Notes under the pieces: generated by a model
The model's database searches: none
Told to the model about the DNA's origin: nothing
Seen by the model: only the letters and a program-made list of their open reading frames with translations
Made by a program: the position numbers and the translations under genes
Shown here: one piece after another, positions 29,340 to 37,392 of the stretch
Position numbering within the stretch: position 1 is the stretch's first letter
How the letters are laid out: every line of letters starts with the position of its first letter
Assembly: GCF_030931715.1 (NCBI RefSeq)
Contig: NZ_CP133261.1
Coordinates: 2,210,643-2,274,642 of the forward strand
Source: Tissierella sp. MB52-C2
GTDB taxonomy: Bacteria; Bacillota; Clostridia; Tissierellales; Tissierellaceae
Direction of reading: 5' to 3'
DNA length: 64,000 nucleotides

Positions 29340-31761
29340 TGGTTTTTAACTCTCCTTCTAAATATAAATAAAACTTTATTACAATGTAAGATAGTAAATA
29401 ATATATTATATAAAAAATAATATAGAAAAGATTTTTATTTATAAAATGCATCAAATCTAGTTTTTCTTTTATAAAAGGTTCTACTTTTATATCCCCTTTA
29501 TTTAAGACTACCTTAATCCTTCCCATAGTATCAGTTCTATATATTTCAGTACCATAATTCATATATCTATCTAATACTTCTTCTCTTGGATGATTATAGA
29601 AATTGTTCCTTCCTACAGAAATAATAGCTGTAGCAGGCCGTATCATATCTAAAAGTTCCTTTGTTGAAGAAGTATTACTTCCATGATGGGGAACTTTTAT
29701 TATATCTATATTTTCTTTTATTTTAGAAGCTAGTTCTAATTCTACTTCCTTTTCCATATCACCAGTGAAAAGTATATTTTTATTATAATTAGAAAGTATA
29801 AACACTAAGGATTTATTATTTTCAGTAAATCCGCTTCTAATTATATTTTCGTTGGGGCTTAAGACCTTTATATATGTATTTTCGTCTAAGTAAATCAAAT
29901 CATTTTCTTTAAGAATTTTTATTGGCACATCTTTATTCTTAATCTCATTATATATCTTATTTGTACCATCTTCATGGGATACAAGGATATTTTTTATTTC
30001 AATATTCTCCATTAGTAAAGGTAAAGATTTAGAATGATCTTCATCAAAATGCGTTATGAAAACTCCCTTAATCTTATTTACTCCCATTTTTTCCAGGTAT
30101 GGTAAGGTAATATTTTTCCCTATATCAAAGGAATCCATTATATTACCACCTGTATCTACTAAATAATTATCTCTATTAGTTTGAATAAGGATCCCGTCCC
30201 CTTGTCCAACATCTATAAAATGAATATGAATAGATTTATCATTTAATAATATTAAAAAATTAAATAATAAAAAACTTATAGAATAATATAAAATAACCTT
30301 TTTTAACTTTAAATCTATTTTATCTACTTTAATTGTATCAAATAATATAAATGTAAAGACATAATATAAAATAAATTCAGCTATACTTGGTGAGTAATAC
30401 TTCATTCTTCCAAAGGGCAGCCTGTAAATTATATCTACTAATTTAAATTGTATAGATAAAATTGTATCCAGTACCTTTCCTAAAGCTGAAATAAAAATTC
30501 TTGAAAGATAAGATAACCCTATTATAATTCCTCCTACAATCAAGGAGAAAGATAATATAGGTGCAATAATTAAATTAGCTAATATGCTTATAATAGATAT
30601 TTTATTGAAATAGTAAACTTGTACTGGTAGTAGTCCCATTTGAACAGCTAATAATCCTGATAATGTGTCAGTTAATTTATTTTTATATAAATAAAATATA
30701 TCTTTAATTTTAGGTGTAAAATAAATTATAGAAAAACTCGCTATAAAAGAAAGTTGAAATCCAAGGTTAAATATCCACATTGGGTTTATAATAAGCAAAA
30801 TAAACATGGCAAAAAATAAGCTATTAATAGTATCATAAGGTTCAGCCATTATTTGCCCAATAAGTATTATACTAAACATTATATTTGCCCTAAGTAAAGA
30901 TGGAGGAAAACCTATAAGGTATCCGTAGAACCAAATAATCATTAAAGTTATACCTATATTCGCTCTTCTTTTTATACCTAAGCGAGACAAGATATAGAGT
31001 AAAAAACCAGCTATTATTCCTATATGTAATCCTGATACTGCTAATATATGAGCAAGTCCTAGATCTCTATATTTAGATATATTTTCTTCATCTAAATAAG
31101 AATATTCACCAAGAACTATACTCTTCATTAGAGAGCTATTTTCTTCATTTAAATTATAATCAAATATATATTCTATTCTTTTTCTAAACTTAGATTTTAG
31201 CCTATACTTTAATGATATATTTTTTCTTTCTATTTCCAATATGGAATAATCATTAATATTTACTGTAGTATAGATTTTATTTGATAGCAAGTTTCTTTTA
31301 TAGTTGAAAAGTATAGGATTAGTATTTTCTAAAGGTATATTTATTTTTCCATTAAATATTATTTCATCACCTAAATAAACTTGATTATCGCCTCTTATTT
31401 TCAGCATTATTTTCTCTTTTATATTAGAATCTTCAAATTTATTAATTTTAATTATATATTTCCCTTCCCCTTCTTCTTTCCAAACCACCTCATCTACTAC
31501 TCCCTTTAATAAAAAACTTTCTCCTGCCCTTGTCACCAAAAGACTATTATTTAAATTATAAATAGATAAAATCATTCCAAATAAAAATAATATAAATAAG
31601 AGGATTAAGGTATTAGATTTATCTTTAAAAAGGTTTAAGATATACAAACATAGAGTAAAGGAAATCAATATAAAAACTGTAATAAGTTTTATCTCAAAGT
31701 AATATGAGAAAACTATTCCCAATATAAATGGAATTGTTATAAAAACAAAAGGCCTTTTCAT
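29329..31761 (-). CDS. comEC: DNA internalization competence protein ComEC/Rec2
   Basis: This 810-residue polytopic protein has an N-terminal DUF4131-like region and the competence domain (LAHILAVSGLHIGIIAGF). A metallo-beta-lactamase-like domain follows, with THFDEDHSKS and KVPHHGSNTSSTKELL. ComEC forms the channel that takes single-stranded DNA into the cell. Unlike many relatives it ends in an extra hydrophobic segment (about residues 778-800) after the nuclease-like domain. Its usual partner comEA is about 13 kb away in this window. Confidence 0.94.
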   Translation of the reverse strand: MKRPFVFITIPFILGIVFSYYFEIKLITVFILISFTLCLYILNLFKDKSNTLILLFILFLFGMILSIYNLNNSLLVTRAGESFLLKGVVDEVVWKEEGEGKYIIKINKFEDSNIKEKIMLKIRGDNQVYLGDEIIFNGKINIPLENTNPILFNYKRNLLSNKIYTTVNINDYSILEIERKNISLKYRLKSKFRKRIEYIFDYNLNEENSSLMKSIVLGEYSYLDEENISKYRDLGLAHILAVSGLHIGIIAGFLLYILSRLGIKRRANIGITLMIIWFYGYLIGFPPSLLRANIMFSIILIGQIMAEPYDTINSLFFAMFILLIINPMWIFNLGFQLSFIASFSIIYFTPKIKDIFYLYKNKLTDTLSGLLAVQMGLLPVQVYYFNKISIISILANLIIAPILSFSLIVGGIIIGLSYLSRIFISALGKVLDTILSIQFKLVDIIYRLPFGRMKYYSPSIAEFILYYVFTFILFDTIKVDKIDLKLKKVILYYSISFLLFNFLILLNDKSIHIHFIDVGQGDGILIQTNRDNYLVDTGGNIMDSFDIGKNITLPYLEKMGVNKIKGVFITHFDEDHSKSLPLLMENIEIKNILVSHEDGTNKIYNEIKNKDVPIKILKENDLIYLDENTYIKVLSPNENIIRSGFTENNKSLVFILSNYNKNILFTGDMEKEVELELASKIKENIDIIKVPHHGSNTSSTKELLDMIRPATAIISVGRNNFYNHPREEVLDRYMNYGTEIYRTDTMGRIKVVLNKGDIKVEPFIKEKLDLMHFINKNLFYIIFYIIYYLLSYIVIKFYLYLEGELKTNEL

Positions 31762-31774
31762 AAAAACCTCCAGC

Positions 31775-31855
31775 TTATTTTTTTCTATTCATCCTATTTA
31801 AACTCCAAATTATAAGTATTATTCCTAGGAGAACTAACATACTACCATCTGGCAT
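31775..31855 (-). CDS. Putative 26-residue membrane peptide upstream of comEC
   Basis: An ATG at 31855 preceded by GGAG with a 7-base spacing opens a 26-codon frame. It has one hydrophobic segment (MLVLLGIILIIWSL) and a basic end (NRMNRKK). A TGTTATAAT extended -10 lies about 25 bases upstream, and comEC follows 13 bases after its stop. It could be a real small membrane protein or a leader peptide for comEC. I do not recognise a family. Confidence 0.5.
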   Translation of the reverse strand: MPDGSMLVLLGIILIIWSLNRMNRKK

Positions 31856-31880
31856 AATATCACTCCAATTCTTTTATATG

Positions 31881-31889
31881 ATTATAACA
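31881..31889 (-). promoter_or_regulatory. Extended -10 promoter ahead of the small peptide and comEC
   Basis: The minus strand shows TGTTATAAT (31889-31881), an extended -10 element with no good -35 match. It is suitably placed for the 31775-31855 ORF and comEC. Confidence 0.5.
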
Positions 31890-31969
31890 TAATAAACTAA
31901 TATTTTATTATGATTTTAAAACTTTTATGTTATTATAATATATATAATGCTGAAAGGAATGATTATTAA

Positions 31970-33166
31970 GTGACTTATAAACTTTATTTAGATAATCCTT
32001 ATTTAAGAGAAATAGACGCCAGAATAGTTGACAAAACTTATAAAGACGGTAAATATTATATAAAGCTTAACAGAACTATTTTTTATCCTCACCTATCTGG
32101 CGGTCAGCCAGGAGATAAAGGGACTATAAATGGTATCAATGTAATTGAGGTATATGAGGATAATTTAGATATAATCCATGTAACTAAGGACAATATTCAT
32201 AGTGATAAGGTAATGCTTGCCATAGATTGGGAAAATAGACTAGATAATATGCAGCAACATACAGGCCAACACCTTCTATCTGCTGCCTTTTATAAATTAT
32301 ATAATGGAGAAACTATAGGATTTCACATAGGACAAGATTATGTATATATAGATGTTACTTTACCTGAGTTAACAGACTATGAGGCAGAAAAAATTGAAAT
32401 TTATACAAACAGGGTAATAGCATCAAATTTTGAAATTAAATCCTACTACATAGAAAAAAATGATATAGAAAAGATTCCAGTAAGAAAGCAGCCTACTGTA
32501 AACTCTAATATTCGTATTGTTGAGATTGATAATATCGACTTTTCTCCTTGTGCAGGTACTCATCTAAGAAGTACTGGAGAAATAGGAATTATTAAAATAA
32601 GGAAATGGGAAAAATATAAAGGAAATATAAGAATTGAATTTATATGTGGCAATAGAGCCTTATATGATTATAGATGGAAAAATAAAATGATAAATGATAT
32701 TGGAATACTTTTATCTTCTAAAGACTTAGATGTATTGGAAAAGATAAAAATATTGTATACTCAGAAAGAAGAGTTAGAAAAGAGTAATAAATCATTACGT
32801 GAAGAACTTTATATCTATAAAGGTGAAGATCTATTAAGACATTCTATTACAATAAATAATACTTCTTTTATTTCTAAAGTATTTGATAATATGGATCTCA
32901 AGGAAATTAACTTTATATCTAATTACTTGAATAATTCCAATACAATCGTTCAGCTTTATGGCTCTACCTATGAAGATAAGGGGCAGTTTCTAATAAGTGT
33001 CTCTAAGGACTTAGATATAAATCTTAAAAATATACTAAAAGAAGTATCTGAGGAGTTTGATATAAAAGGTGGAGGAAGTCCTCAAACAGTTCAAGGTGGC
33101 TGTTCTATTGAAAGCTTGGAGAAATTACTTAATAGCTTCTTTCTTAAAATCAAAGCATTGTTATAA
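31970..33166 (+). CDS. Alanyl-tRNA editing protein (AlaX-L type, DHHA1)
   Basis: This 398-residue free-standing editing protein resembles the editing and C-terminal parts of AlaRS. The zinc-binding motifs are MQQHTGQHLLSAAF and SPCAGTHLRSTGEIG; a coiled coil and a DHHA1 domain follow (GGGSPQTVQGG). It should hydrolyse mischarged Ser- or Gly-tRNA-Ala. The start is the GTG at 31970 behind GAAAGGAA; the nearer ATG is closed by a stop after four codons. It interrupts the comEA-comEC neighbourhood. Confidence 0.9.
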   Translation: MTYKLYLDNPYLREIDARIVDKTYKDGKYYIKLNRTIFYPHLSGGQPGDKGTINGINVIEVYEDNLDIIHVTKDNIHSDKVMLAIDWENRLDNMQQHTGQHLLSAAFYKLYNGETIGFHIGQDYVYIDVTLPELTDYEAEKIEIYTNRVIASNFEIKSYYIEKNDIEKIPVRKQPTVNSNIRIVEIDNIDFSPCAGTHLRSTGEIGIIKIRKWEKYKGNIRIEFICGNRALYDYRWKNKMINDIGILLSSKDLDVLEKIKILYTQKEELEKSNKSLREELYIYKGEDLLRHSITINNTSFISKVFDNMDLKEINFISNYLNNSNTIVQLYGSTYEDKGQFLISVSKDLDINLKNILKEVSEEFDIKGGGSPQTVQGGCSIESLEKLLNSFFLKIKALL

Positions 33167-33170
33167 TAAT

Positions 33171-33198
33171 AAGGATGGCAAAATGCCATCCTTATTTT
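33171..33198. terminator. Bidirectional terminator
   Basis: AAGGATGGCA AAA TGCCATCCTT followed by ATTTTAT on the plus strand ends the alanyl-tRNA editing gene. The same hairpin overlaps the end of the convergent ATPase gene. Confidence 0.85.
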
Positions 33199-34256
33199 AT
33201 ATAAGTCAATATTTCATTATATATCTCTTCTTTGATTTTATTTACACAGCTAAAATCCACTGATGGCCTGTAAGATTTTTCTAGTATAAAATGATTTTCC
33301 TTAGCACCATTTAGGTCTATAACTCCTTTTTCTACTAGTAGATTAAACATATTCATATCTTCTTTATTTATATTATTACTGTCTAGATATTTATTCAGAT
33401 CGATTATTGCCTTCCCTTTAACTTCTCCATGTTTATTAGATGTTATTATAGTATCTAATTCTTTAATATATAGACTTTCTATTTTCTCTGGTATTAAAGC
33501 ATTATGATGTATCTCCACTTCATAATTTCTTATTCTACTTTCCACTAAGAGTCTATCTAACAACATAGATCTTCCTGTTCCTATTTCTCCATTTATATAA
33601 TATATATCTGGTATCCACCTTAATATGGTATCTGTATAATCTACAAATCCTTCTGGCGTATAAGCAGTGGAAAACAGATGTCTTTCCTTAAATCCATTTG
33701 AGCTTATTGCCATAGGCTCTTTACTAAATACTGATTCTATTAAATTTATGGTTTCGTTATTTAATCCCTTTATATCTATCATTCTTTTATTATCATCTAC
33801 TATTCCCTCGTAAATCACCTTTGCAGCTTTGAAATAATTAAAGGCTCTCTTATATGCTATTTTATTGTTCTTTTTAGCTTTTACTATATCTTCCTTTTTC
33901 CCCACAATTTTATCCTTATCTATAAATTGTGCTAAATCTATTATTTTATCTGTTATTCCTGGATAAGTTGGATCTATATTATGGGGTGCAGTTCCATCTA
34001 ATAAGCATATCTTTAATTCCTCTATAACTATGGCATCAACTGAACTTGGATCTGATGGACAATGATGATATTCAATGCTATACCCTTTTTCAATCATTTT
34101 ATCTGCCATATCTTTCATTAAAGATGATTTTCCTCCACCTGGCATTCCTTTAAATATATATAATTGTTTTCTATCTTCGGATATTATATTATCATGAAAG
34201 GAGCAGAATCCATTAGCCGTATTCCCTCCTGGAAAAATCCTTCTAATTCTAGACAT
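33192..34256 (-). CDS. PRK06851-type ATPase with duplicated P-loop
   Basis: This 354-residue protein looks like a tandem P-loop NTPase. The first site GMPGGGKS (residues 37-44) is a good Walker A. A second, weaker one, GEIGTGRS (residues 223-230), has Arg in place of the catalytic Lys. The opening SRIRRIFPGGNTANGF is typical of this Firmicute family, whose function is unknown. It is complete and has a plausible GGGAGGGA ribosome binding site. Confidence 0.75.
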   Translation of the reverse strand: MSRIRRIFPGGNTANGFCSFHDNIISEDRKQLYIFKGMPGGGKSSLMKDMADKMIEKGYSIEYHHCPSDPSSVDAIVIEELKICLLDGTAPHNIDPTYPGITDKIIDLAQFIDKDKIVGKKEDIVKAKKNNKIAYKRAFNYFKAAKVIYEGIVDDNKRMIDIKGLNNETINLIESVFSKEPMAISSNGFKERHLFSTAYTPEGFVDYTDTILRWIPDIYYINGEIGTGRSMLLDRLLVESRIRNYEVEIHHNALIPEKIESLYIKELDTIITSNKHGEVKGKAIIDLNKYLDSNNINKEDMNMFNLLVEKGVIDLNGAKENHFILEKSYRPSVDFSCVNKIKEEIYNEILTYIK

Positions 34257-34416
34257 ATTATCCCTCCCTATTTAGTTTTCCTATATGTATATAATATATT
34301 CCGAATAAGCTTTATTGTGATAAGGATTGTTCTTCATCTGTTTAAAGATATTTGCTGTTACCTAGTGTCCCTTATGAAGCTTCATAGGAAAATAAAAATT
34401 TATCTTTTCCCCATAT

Positions 34417-35178
34417 TTACAACATTTGACTTCTAATTTCTTCTTCATTTTCAATCATAAACTTATAACTCTTATCCATAAATTTATCTATGGAATTATT
34501 TATATATATTTCATCTAGATAATCATATAATGATCTGCCAGCAATAATCATATTATAAAAATAGGGATACGCATTTCCACTTTGATGATAAGGATTGATT
34601 CTATTAAGCTCCTTATCACTTAAAATTTGTTCTACTACGGCTTCACTTAAAATCCAAATTAGACTGGGAGCTTCATATTGTTCATATGAACCCTTATACC
34701 TTTGATTCCATAAATGAAACCATAGATAATGAGCAATCTCATGTAGTGCAGATCCTATTGATCCTTCATCGCTATTCATATAGAATACGTCAAAAATATT
34801 CTTCTTTAAATATCTAGGACTGATGGGATTCAATGTTATATTACATACTAGATCATTAAAAATCTCGCCAGTATCAAATTCAAATATTGAAGAAAAACTT
34901 TCATTAATTAGTTTCTCGTGACAATTCCAATGTTCTTGATATGATATAACTTTATTTTGTATTTCTTTTTCTCTTGATTCATACAATTTAGCAACTGTTC
35001 CCGAAATCTCTTTAACAATATATTTATTATCATTACCCTTGTCAAACACCCCCTTAAATTTTATCAATTCAGGAAGGAAATAAAAGATAGGCTCACTCCA
35101 AAATTCCCTCTGTTTTATAAACTCTGCAATTGATTCCGCAGAATATTTATATCCAGGATCTTTATATAATAACTTCAT
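34417..35178 (-). CDS. Putative HExxH zinc metalloprotease-like protein
   Basis: I do not recognise the family. This 253-residue soluble protein contains SALHEIAHYLWFHLW (HExxH near residue 146) and, about 30 residues later, SEAVVEQ, a plausible third Glu ligand. That arrangement is seen in gluzincins. The start is the ATG at 35178 behind GGAGGAAATTAGG. No signal peptide is visible. It borders the tRNA-Sec attachment scar on the chromosomal side. Confidence 0.55.
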   Translation of the reverse strand: MKLLYKDPGYKYSAESIAEFIKQREFWSEPIFYFLPELIKFKGVFDKGNDNKYIVKEISGTVAKLYESREKEIQNKVISYQEHWNCHEKLINESFSSIFEFDTGEIFNDLVCNITLNPISPRYLKKNIFDVFYMNSDEGSIGSALHEIAHYLWFHLWNQRYKGSYEQYEAPSLIWILSEAVVEQILSDKELNRINPYHQSGNAYPYFYNMIIAGRSLYDYLDEIYINNSIDKFMDKSYKFMIENEEEIRSQML

Positions 35179-35435
35179 CCTAATTTCCTCCTTCAAATTT
35201 TGATTTATCCATCATTAATAGATAGTAGCCAATTCCCGTAATTATGCTCATATTTAATTAAATAAATAATTTCTCTTTTCTATTTCTTTATCACAATAGG
35301 ATATTATAAGATTATATACTTTATATCCGTTATGGAACTATTATATGTCCTTCTTAAGATCAAATATATAAAGTTGTAAAGTAATTTTAGCCAATAAAAA
35401 AAGATTCTAGAATTCTATAAGCTGATAATTGCAAA

Positions 35436-35499
35436 GGCGGGGATATGTGAGAATCGAACTCACCTAAGAAGCTACTAACCCCTCACGCTCGCTTTGAAG
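35436..35499 (-). repeat. tRNA-Sec 3' fragment (putative attachment-site scar)
   Basis: These 64 bases align without gaps to the 3' part of the intact tRNA-Sec at 39709-39772, from the anticodon loop (CTTCAAA) through the T arm to the acceptor end. 52 of the 64 bases are identical, with an uninterrupted run over 35444-35464. Sequence 5' of the anticodon loop shows no tRNA similarity and the anticodon stem does not pair. This is the shape of an att site left by an element integrated at a tRNA. Confidence 0.75.
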
Positions 35500-35530
35500 T
35501 TCTGCAAGGTTGTATTTATCAATATTGATG

Positions 35531-35583
35531 ATGTTTGCAAAATGTTAGCAGAATGTTTGCAAAATGTTAGCAGAATGTTTGCA
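35531..35583. repeat. 22-bp tandem repeat (2.4 copies)
   Basis: The unit ATGTTTGCAAAATGTTAGCA plus GA starts at 35531 and 35553, with a partial third copy at 35575. Each unit itself holds two related halves (TGTTTGCA and TGTTAGCA). It lies about 30 bases inside the tRNA-Sec fragment. Such repeats often flank phage or ICE integrase genes as arm-type binding sites, but no integrase gene remains. Confidence 0.8.
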
Positions 35584-35623
35584 ATGTAAAAGATAATCTT
35601 CTGCCTTTTTTCTATCTAAATAT

Positions 35624-35653
35624 CAAAAGACCAGAAAATTAATTGTCTGGTCT
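35624..35653 (-). terminator. Terminator downstream of the island HIT-like gene
   Basis: On the minus strand AGACCAGA, an 10-base loop and TCTGGTCT are followed by TTTGATAT. It lies about 150 bases after the stop codon of the 35807-36295 gene. The rest of 35654-35806 shows no further gene I can support. Confidence 0.7.
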
Positions 35654-35806
35654 AAGAATTCTTAATGCTCTAGGAAGGTTTTCTTTTCTCTCAATAAATC
35701 CTTTTAATTTCTAAATCTCTCCTATATCGCCTTAATCTTTCCTGTTGTTGTACTAGAATCTTATGTAAACTTCGAGCCGAAATAATGCCGAAGGTGGCTC
35801 CACCTC

Positions 35807-36295
35807 TTATTGACCATTTAATTCTTTAGTTAATTTCTCTATTGCAGACAATACTTCTTTAACATTTTCTTCGTTATTCATATTATTTCTTGAATGAAGG
35901 AGAACAGGTCTTACGGATTCAATGGAACGGCCGAACTCATACATCCATTCATAACGCGGAACCATCCAAGTATGGAAATGGTGTGTTGTATCTTCATTAT
36001 AAAAATAATACACATACTCAATACCCAATACCTTTCTTTGAGCATTCCTGATTTTTGATAACAGATTTATATAATCTAGCTTTTCTGCTTCAGTTAATTC
36101 ATCGAAACATCTAATATGTCGTTTTGATGCTAAAATTATTAGTCCTTTTATTGGATACGCAACGTCTTGATGAGCGTGAAAGTATTCTGTTTCTATTACA
36201 ACACCAGCATCAGGTTCAATCAATCCACTTGTCAATGCACAGCTCAAACATTCAACTTCTACAATTTGCCCATTTGGCAATGTAATTTTTCTCAC
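35807..36295 (-). CDS. HIT-like protein, island-encoded
   Basis: This 162-residue protein starts at GTG 36295 behind GGGAGGAATAA (MRKITLPNGQIVEVECLSCA). It carries a histidine-triad-like motif THHFHTWMVPRY near residues 102-113. An N-terminal CLSC pair and conserved HIT core elements (KGLIILASKRHIRCFDELT) are also visible. It is probably a nucleotide hydrolase or transferase; the substrate is unknown. The upstream promoter is overlapped by a palindromic operator, suggesting induction. A longer in-frame reading would cross that promoter and is rejected. Confidence 0.8.
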   Translation of the reverse strand: MRKITLPNGQIVEVECLSCALTSGLIEPDAGVVIETEYFHAHQDVAYPIKGLIILASKRHIRCFDELTEAEKLDYINLLSKIRNAQRKVLGIEYVYYFYNEDTTHHFHTWMVPRYEWMYEFGRSIESVRPVLLHSRNNMNNEENVKEVLSAIEKLTKELNGQ

Positions 36296-36322
36296 AATTA
36301 TTCCTCCCTTCAAGTCAGGAGC

Positions 36323-36353
36323 ATTATAATATATCCATTGACGTACCGTCAAT
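36323..36353 (-). promoter_or_regulatory. Promoter with overlapping palindromic operator for the HIT-like gene
   Basis: The minus strand has TTGACG (36352-36347), an 18-base spacer and TATAAT (36328-36323). The -35 box lies in a perfect palindrome ATTGACG-GTA-CGTCAAT (36337-36353). Such 7+3+7 operators are typical of dimeric TetR- or MarR-type repressors. No matching regulator gene is adjacent. Confidence 0.75.
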
Positions 36354-36444
36354 ATTTTTTGTTAATTTTATTCGAATTATTTTCGTTGAAATTACAACAT
36401 TTGTAGCTATATTATATAAATATTTTAAAATTATTTTTAGGTAT

Positions 36445-36472
36445 AAAAAAGACCAGGAAGTTAATCCTGATC
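36445..36472 (-). terminator. Minus-strand terminator upstream of the toxin-like ORF
   Basis: On the minus strand GATCAGGA, a 6-base loop and TCCTGGTC are followed by TTTTTTA. No protein gene on this strand ends here, so it may close an untranslated, possibly antisense, RNA reading from the toxin-like ORF region. Confidence 0.7.
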
Positions 36473-36550
36473 AGTTCCTCTTTACGAATACAATATGAAT
36501 ATTTATGTAATCGACTCATACAATAGTAGTGAAAGCATGTTTTATCTATT

Positions 36551-36556
36551 TATAAT
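36551..36556 (+). promoter_or_regulatory. Possible -10 element of the toxin-like ORF
   Basis: A perfect TATAAT lies 90 bases upstream of the 36646 ATG. No convincing -35 is visible, so this is tentative. If used, the transcript would have a roughly 80-base 5' leader, as is common for type I toxins. Confidence 0.35.
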
Positions 36557-36645
36557 ACCAATCTAGTATTATCATCTTTTCTACCTATCTTTTATAGTTA
36601 CAAATTCAAATTTCATCCCTGAAGTTGTATGTAGGAGGTGAGAAA

Positions 36646-36792
36646 ATGATATCTTATGAAACCCTATTTAAATCCTTGACAGCATTACTTAATTTTGCAA
36701 TCAGCATAATAACACTTCAATCTAATATAAAAAATAAAAAGAACTCCCCCGGCAAAGAAGAGTTCCCACAACAAAAAGATACAAACCTATAG
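36646..36792 (+). CDS. Small hydrophobic holin-like / type I toxin-like peptide
   Basis: This 48-codon ORF is preceded by GTAGGAGGTGAGAAA, an excellent ribosome binding site. The peptide opens MISYETLFKSLTALLNFAIS and has one hydrophobic segment to about residue 25, then a basic, polar tail. The pattern 'M-x2-YE-x-L ... F-x-I-x-I-I' recalls the TxpA/BsrG and 'putative holin-like toxin' families. Its stop codon sits in the stem of a strong terminator. Family membership is inferred from pattern only. Confidence 0.6.
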   Translation: MISYETLFKSLTALLNFAISIITLQSNIKNKKNSPGKEEFPQQKDTNL

Positions 36793-36820
36793 GGGGGGCT
36801 GGCACCTCCCCTATATTTCT
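36788..36820 (+). terminator. Terminator of the toxin-like ORF
   Basis: TATAGGGG, a 12-base loop and CCCCTATA are followed by TTTCTTC. The stem starts within the last codons of the 36646-36792 ORF, giving a compact mRNA. Confidence 0.75.
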
Positions 36821-36933
36821 TCTCTCTATTTAGTATATAGTCATATTGCAAATATATTACAAAATTATTATTAATTTTATTGTAGAAAAGTTAAATTTTG
36901 TTGCCTACAAAGAATAAAAAGACCCTAGATTAC

Positions 36934-37143
36934 TGATATGATACTTCCAAAGTAGACAGATAATTTAATTAAAATATTATGCCCATATGGATGCATGGTT
37001 TCAATATTCTAAAGGAGCGATGCATCTTAGTCTTTTTTGAAATCTTTTTTCATTGTAAAATTTAATATATTCAACTATTTTGCCTCTTAATTCTTCAAGT
37101 GTTTTAAACTTTTTTCCATAATATATTTCAGTTTTTAAAGTAC
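36934..37143 (-). pseudogene. IS3-family (IS150-like) transposase remnant with one IS end
   Basis: The minus-strand translation of 37001-37141 reads TLKTEIYYGKKFKTLEELRG and continues to FYNEKRF and APLEY before a stop. This is the C-terminal end of an IS150-type OrfB transposase. A likely terminal repeat (ending ATACTTCCAAAGTAGACAGA) lies at 36934-36960. The rest of the transposase and the other IS end are missing, so the element is inactive. Between 36821 and 36933 I see nothing else. Confidence 0.75.
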
Positions 37144-37164
37144 AAAAAAAATACTTTAATATTA

Positions 37165-37392
37165 TCAAATTAACAATCTATTTAAGTCTTCTATGTCTAC
37201 GTATTTGAATGTCTCTAACTTTAATGTTCTTCTCCTAAGATAAATTAATGTGTTATGCAGTTCTAATAAATCTCCATACCATTTCATATCATTTTCATCC
37301 TCTTCAATAGGTAATGCTTTATTAATAATAGCTTGTTTTATTTTATATAACTTTTCATCTATTTTTTCTTGAGTCTCTATCCTCAGCTGTTT
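37165..37392 (-). pseudogene. Short open frame without a normal start (decayed gene?)
   Basis: A 75-codon open frame runs between a TGA and its stop and encodes a charged, helical peptide (KIDEKLYKIKQAIINKALPI ... WYGDLLELHNTLIYLRRRTL). It has no ATG with a ribosome binding site in the first half. An ATG in another frame just upstream (37404-37402) suggests a frameshifted gene. I do not recognise the family. It abuts the IS3 remnant, which may have truncated it. From 37405 to 37592 I see only AT-rich sequence and the leader of the next gene. Confidence 0.35.

Noticed and set aside
34257-34416. Palindrome CCTATGAAGCTTCATAAGG near 34370 as a terminator
   Set aside because: No T tract follows on either strand and the stem is short; not strong enough to list.
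35436-35499. A second functional tRNA gene
   Set aside because: Only the 3' part resembles tRNA-Sec; the anticodon stem does not pair and the D arm and 5' acceptor strand are missing.
35531-35583. CRISPR array
   Set aside because: The units are contiguous 22-bp tandem copies without spacers and there are no cas genes.
35654-35806. A short open frame of about 40 codons after the island HIT-like gene (GGATFGIISARSLHKIL...)
   Set aside because: There is no start codon or ribosome binding site of its own, and I could not assign it to any family; too weak to report as a gene remnant.
36296-36352. N-terminal extension of the island HIT-like protein
   Set aside because: It crosses a good promoter and palindromic operator and lacks a ribosome binding site; the GTG at 36295 has an excellent one.
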